Notes under the pieces: model-generated
Databases searched by the model: none
Told to the model about the DNA's origin: nothing
Seen by the model: only the letters and a program-made list of their open reading frames with translations
Assembly: GCA_913774795.1 (NCBI GenBank)
Contig: CAJYIL010000711.1
Coordinates: forward strand, 1-7,651
Source of the DNA: Pseudobdellovibrionaceae bacterium
Lineage (GTDB): Bacteria > Bdellovibrionota > Bdellovibrionia > Bdellovibrionales > JAMPXM01
DNA length: 7,651 bases
Direction of reading: 5' to 3'
Translations under genes and position numbers: made by a program
Shown here: positions 6,120 to 7,651 of the stretch, piece by piece
Numbering within the stretch: the first letter of the stretch is position 1
Layout of the letters: every line of letters starts with the position of its first letter

Positions 6120-7367
6120 CTAAAGCGACGAATCTGCTCCACACTTAGGAGCCAGCTTGAGTAGAGCCCGAACCTCGTCATACGAGAGGCTCATGGGCGC
6201 GAACGCGCACGCCGGAAGTTCGCCTTTCTGTTTCTTTTCGGAAAGTGAAGCCATGAAATCCGCAAGCGCGTCTCGTCCACGGTCCCAGATCTGATCGAAC
6301 TGCGATTGGTAAGCGGCCATGACGTCTTTTGCTCCGTCACCTTTTAATTCGACGACGTTCTCGATGTGAGCATTCTCGCTTGAGTCCGACCAATTGAACG
6401 ATCCTGTTTCAATCGTCTCATGATCGACGATCATGAATTTGTTGTGCATCTGCTTCGTGATGTATTGCGCAGGCTTCAAGTTGTAAAACTTAATTCGCAA
6501 TTCGAGATTCGGTTGAGCCAAAAGCGAATCGCTTCGTTTCCAGAGATCATGGTAATCATCTTGGCTGATCAAGAGTTTGATTTTGACTCCTCTCGAGGCT
6601 GCAGCTTTTAGACTTTCAAGAATCGGAACAAGTCGAACGCGCGTCGTCGCGATTTCAAGTTCAGTTCGCGCCCCATCGATCAAACGAACGACTTGATTCG
6701 TGAGAACGTGCTCGGAAGCGGGATCTTTTGCAAGAAGACGTGCTGAATTGAAGAAAACGTCGAGGCGGTCGGTCGCATCAAGCTCAGGCAACGGTCGTTC
6801 GGCATGCGCGATCGTTTCCCCGAACTCGGCACATTGATCCCAAAGACTTTGGAATTCAGACTCGAAAAGAAAGTTCGCCTCTCTCTCATTTTCGAAGAAC
6901 AGCATGTTTTCATCGTAATTCCGGTAGGACGTTAACGACCAATTCGCACTGCCCGTGATCACGCGGGCTTCGGCGGTCCCCGAATCGATGACCGCAAACT
7001 TGTGATGCACTTTCTTGCCAGACTTCAAAAAACGCACGTCAATGCCGAGCGCTTCAAGCTCCTGCATTTTCTTTTCGTTCTCCGATGGTTTTCCGTAACC
7101 CTCAAAGATCAACCGGATCGTGACGTCGCCGGTTTTTAGTCGCGCGCTCATTCGTGGGTCCATCAGAGCCTGCACGACGGGAGAGGCCGCTGATGTGTCC
7201 ATGTTGTACATCGCGATATCGATTGTCTTGTGAGCTTGCTGAATCCACTCACCGACTTTCTCGAGGGTGGGATCGGTGGGATGAAAGAGCGCCTCGACTC
7301 GCGCCTGCGCGACCGAAGCCAAAGTCGAGATGAAAGCGATCGCAACCAGAATTGAAAACCTGTTCAT
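6120..7367 (-). CDS. Exported phospholipase D-family protein with two HKD motifs
   Basis: This 415-residue exported protein has the phosphodiesterase fold used on phospholipids, cardiolipin-type lipids or nucleic acids. Residues 1-22 are a signal peptide ending in AQA. The first catalytic motif is HHKFAVID (His121, Lys123, Asp128), followed by GSANWS (139-144); the second is HNKFMIVD (His308, Lys310, Asp315), followed by GSFNWS (322-327). Both are complete, so the enzyme should be active within one chain. The opening AMYNMDTSAASPVVQAL resembles PLD-type nucleases and transferases, so the substrate cannot be read from sequence. About 90 residues follow the second motif, with two Cys (387, 409) that could pair in the periplasm. 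An alternative ATG three codons upstream at 7376 cannot be excluded; neither has a clear ribosome site. It may share a transcript with the receiver gene downstream. Confidence 0.92.
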   Translation of the reverse strand: MNRFSILVAIAFISTLASVAQARVEALFHPTDPTLEKVGEWIQQAHKTIDIAMYNMDTSAASPVVQALMDPRMSARLKTGDVTIRLIFEGYGKPSENEKKMQELEALGIDVRFLKSGKKVHHKFAVIDSGTAEARVITGSANWSLTSYRNYDENMLFFENEREANFLFESEFQSLWDQCAEFGETIAHAERPLPELDATDRLDVFFNSARLLAKDPASEHVLTNQVVRLIDGARTELEIATTRVRLVPILESLKAAASRGVKIKLLISQDDYHDLWKRSDSLLAQPNLELRIKFYNLKPAQYITKQMHNKFMIVDHETIETGSFNWSDSSENAHIENVVELKGDGAKDVMAAYQSQFDQIWDRGRDALADFMASLSEKKQKGELPACAFAPMSLSYDEVRALLKLAPKCGADSSL

Positions 7368-7497
7368 ACCCAACATCTATCGTCAGGCGTGAGCAGAGTC
7401 GTGTGCGATCAAGGCAGCTTGTTATGCATTTTCCGAATAAAACCGACCGCCGACACAGACGCGAGCGAAATGCGCCGTACCGCCTCAAACAAATTTG

Positions 7498-7651
7498 TCA
7501 GCTTCTAAATCGACGCTCTCTGATCGCGCCCGATTTATGAAACGCGCGAATAATTGCGAGGGTATCCGCCTCCGCGCGATGGGCCACATACTTGATCCCG
7601 TAGTGACGGCAGAAGCGCTCAAGACCGTGCGAGGGAAGATCGGGTCTAAGT
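7498..7651 (-). CDS. DnaQ-like 3'-5' exonuclease (DEDDh), C-terminal fragment
   Basis: Only the last 50 residues are inside the window; the gene enters from the right edge and stops with TGA at 7500-7498. The fragment reads LRPDLPSHGLERFCRHYGI, then HRAEADT, then a closing helix. The pattern PDLPSHxLxxFCxxxGI is the stretch before exo motif III in DNA polymerase III epsilon-type exonucleases, and HRAEAD (24-29) matches HxAxxD, supplying the catalytic His and last metal-binding Asp. It could be a stand-alone exonuclease or the end of a larger protein; catalytic motifs I and II lie outside. The 120-130 bases between it and the phospholipase D-family gene hold no feature I can support. Confidence 0.75.
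   Translation of the reverse strand, partial: LRPDLPSHGLERFCRHYGIKYVAHRAEADTLAIIRAFHKSGAIRERRFRS

Noticed and set aside
6043..6144. N-terminal extension of the second receiver to GTG 6144
   Set aside because: It would overlap the phospholipase D-family gene and adds a basic stretch without domain features before a receiver that normally starts near ATG 6042.

Overview
The window carries chromosomal genes of a Gram-negative bacterium: there is a signal-peptide-bearing outer-membrane barrel protein, a periplasmic heme-motif protein and two-component signalling genes. Base composition is moderate, a little above half GC by eye, with many TCG/CGA words and several TTG/GTG starts. A large protein with one CxxCH motif followed by a Trp-rich CHG-x-P-K-P-L-W segment recalls proteins common in Bdellovibrio-like predatory bacteria, so I lean weakly to Bdellovibrionota. 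No mobile element, CRISPR array, tRNA or rRNA is visible, and no gene-free stretch exceeds about 125 bases.

Left part (1-1997, minus strand): a three-gene cluster read right to left. It holds a small membrane-anchored His/Cys protein, an outer-membrane barrel protein of the type found beside zinc importers, and the start of a TroA/ZnuA-type metal-binding lipoprotein-like receptor that runs off the window. Together they look like a zinc (or related metal) uptake operon: passage through the outer membrane, capture in the periplasm, then an ABC importer presumably beyond the left edge. The last 100 bases at the left edge fit this receptor poorly and may hide a frameshift or a rearrangement junction. 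The short divergent gap near 2012-2025 has a clean inverted repeat that could be the operator.

Middle part (2058-3822, plus strand): an exported protein with one c-type heme motif, then a MarC-family membrane protein 22 bases downstream, probably co-transcribed.

Signalling part (3948-6042): a six-helix membrane histidine kinase overlaps the start of a single-domain response regulator (ATGA overlap, strong ribosome site). A second single-domain receiver lies convergently on the other strand; the two regulator genes share their stop codons in one CTAG. One kinase thus sits beside two output-less receivers.

Right part (6120-7651, minus strand): an exported phospholipase D-family protein with two HKD motifs is upstream of the second receiver on the same strand. 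The window ends in the C-terminus of a DnaQ-like 3'-5' exonuclease.

I found no clearly new multi-gene defence or mobile system. The points most worth a second look are the kinase flanked by two convergent receivers, the left-edge anomaly in the metal receptor, and the metal cluster with its candidate operator.
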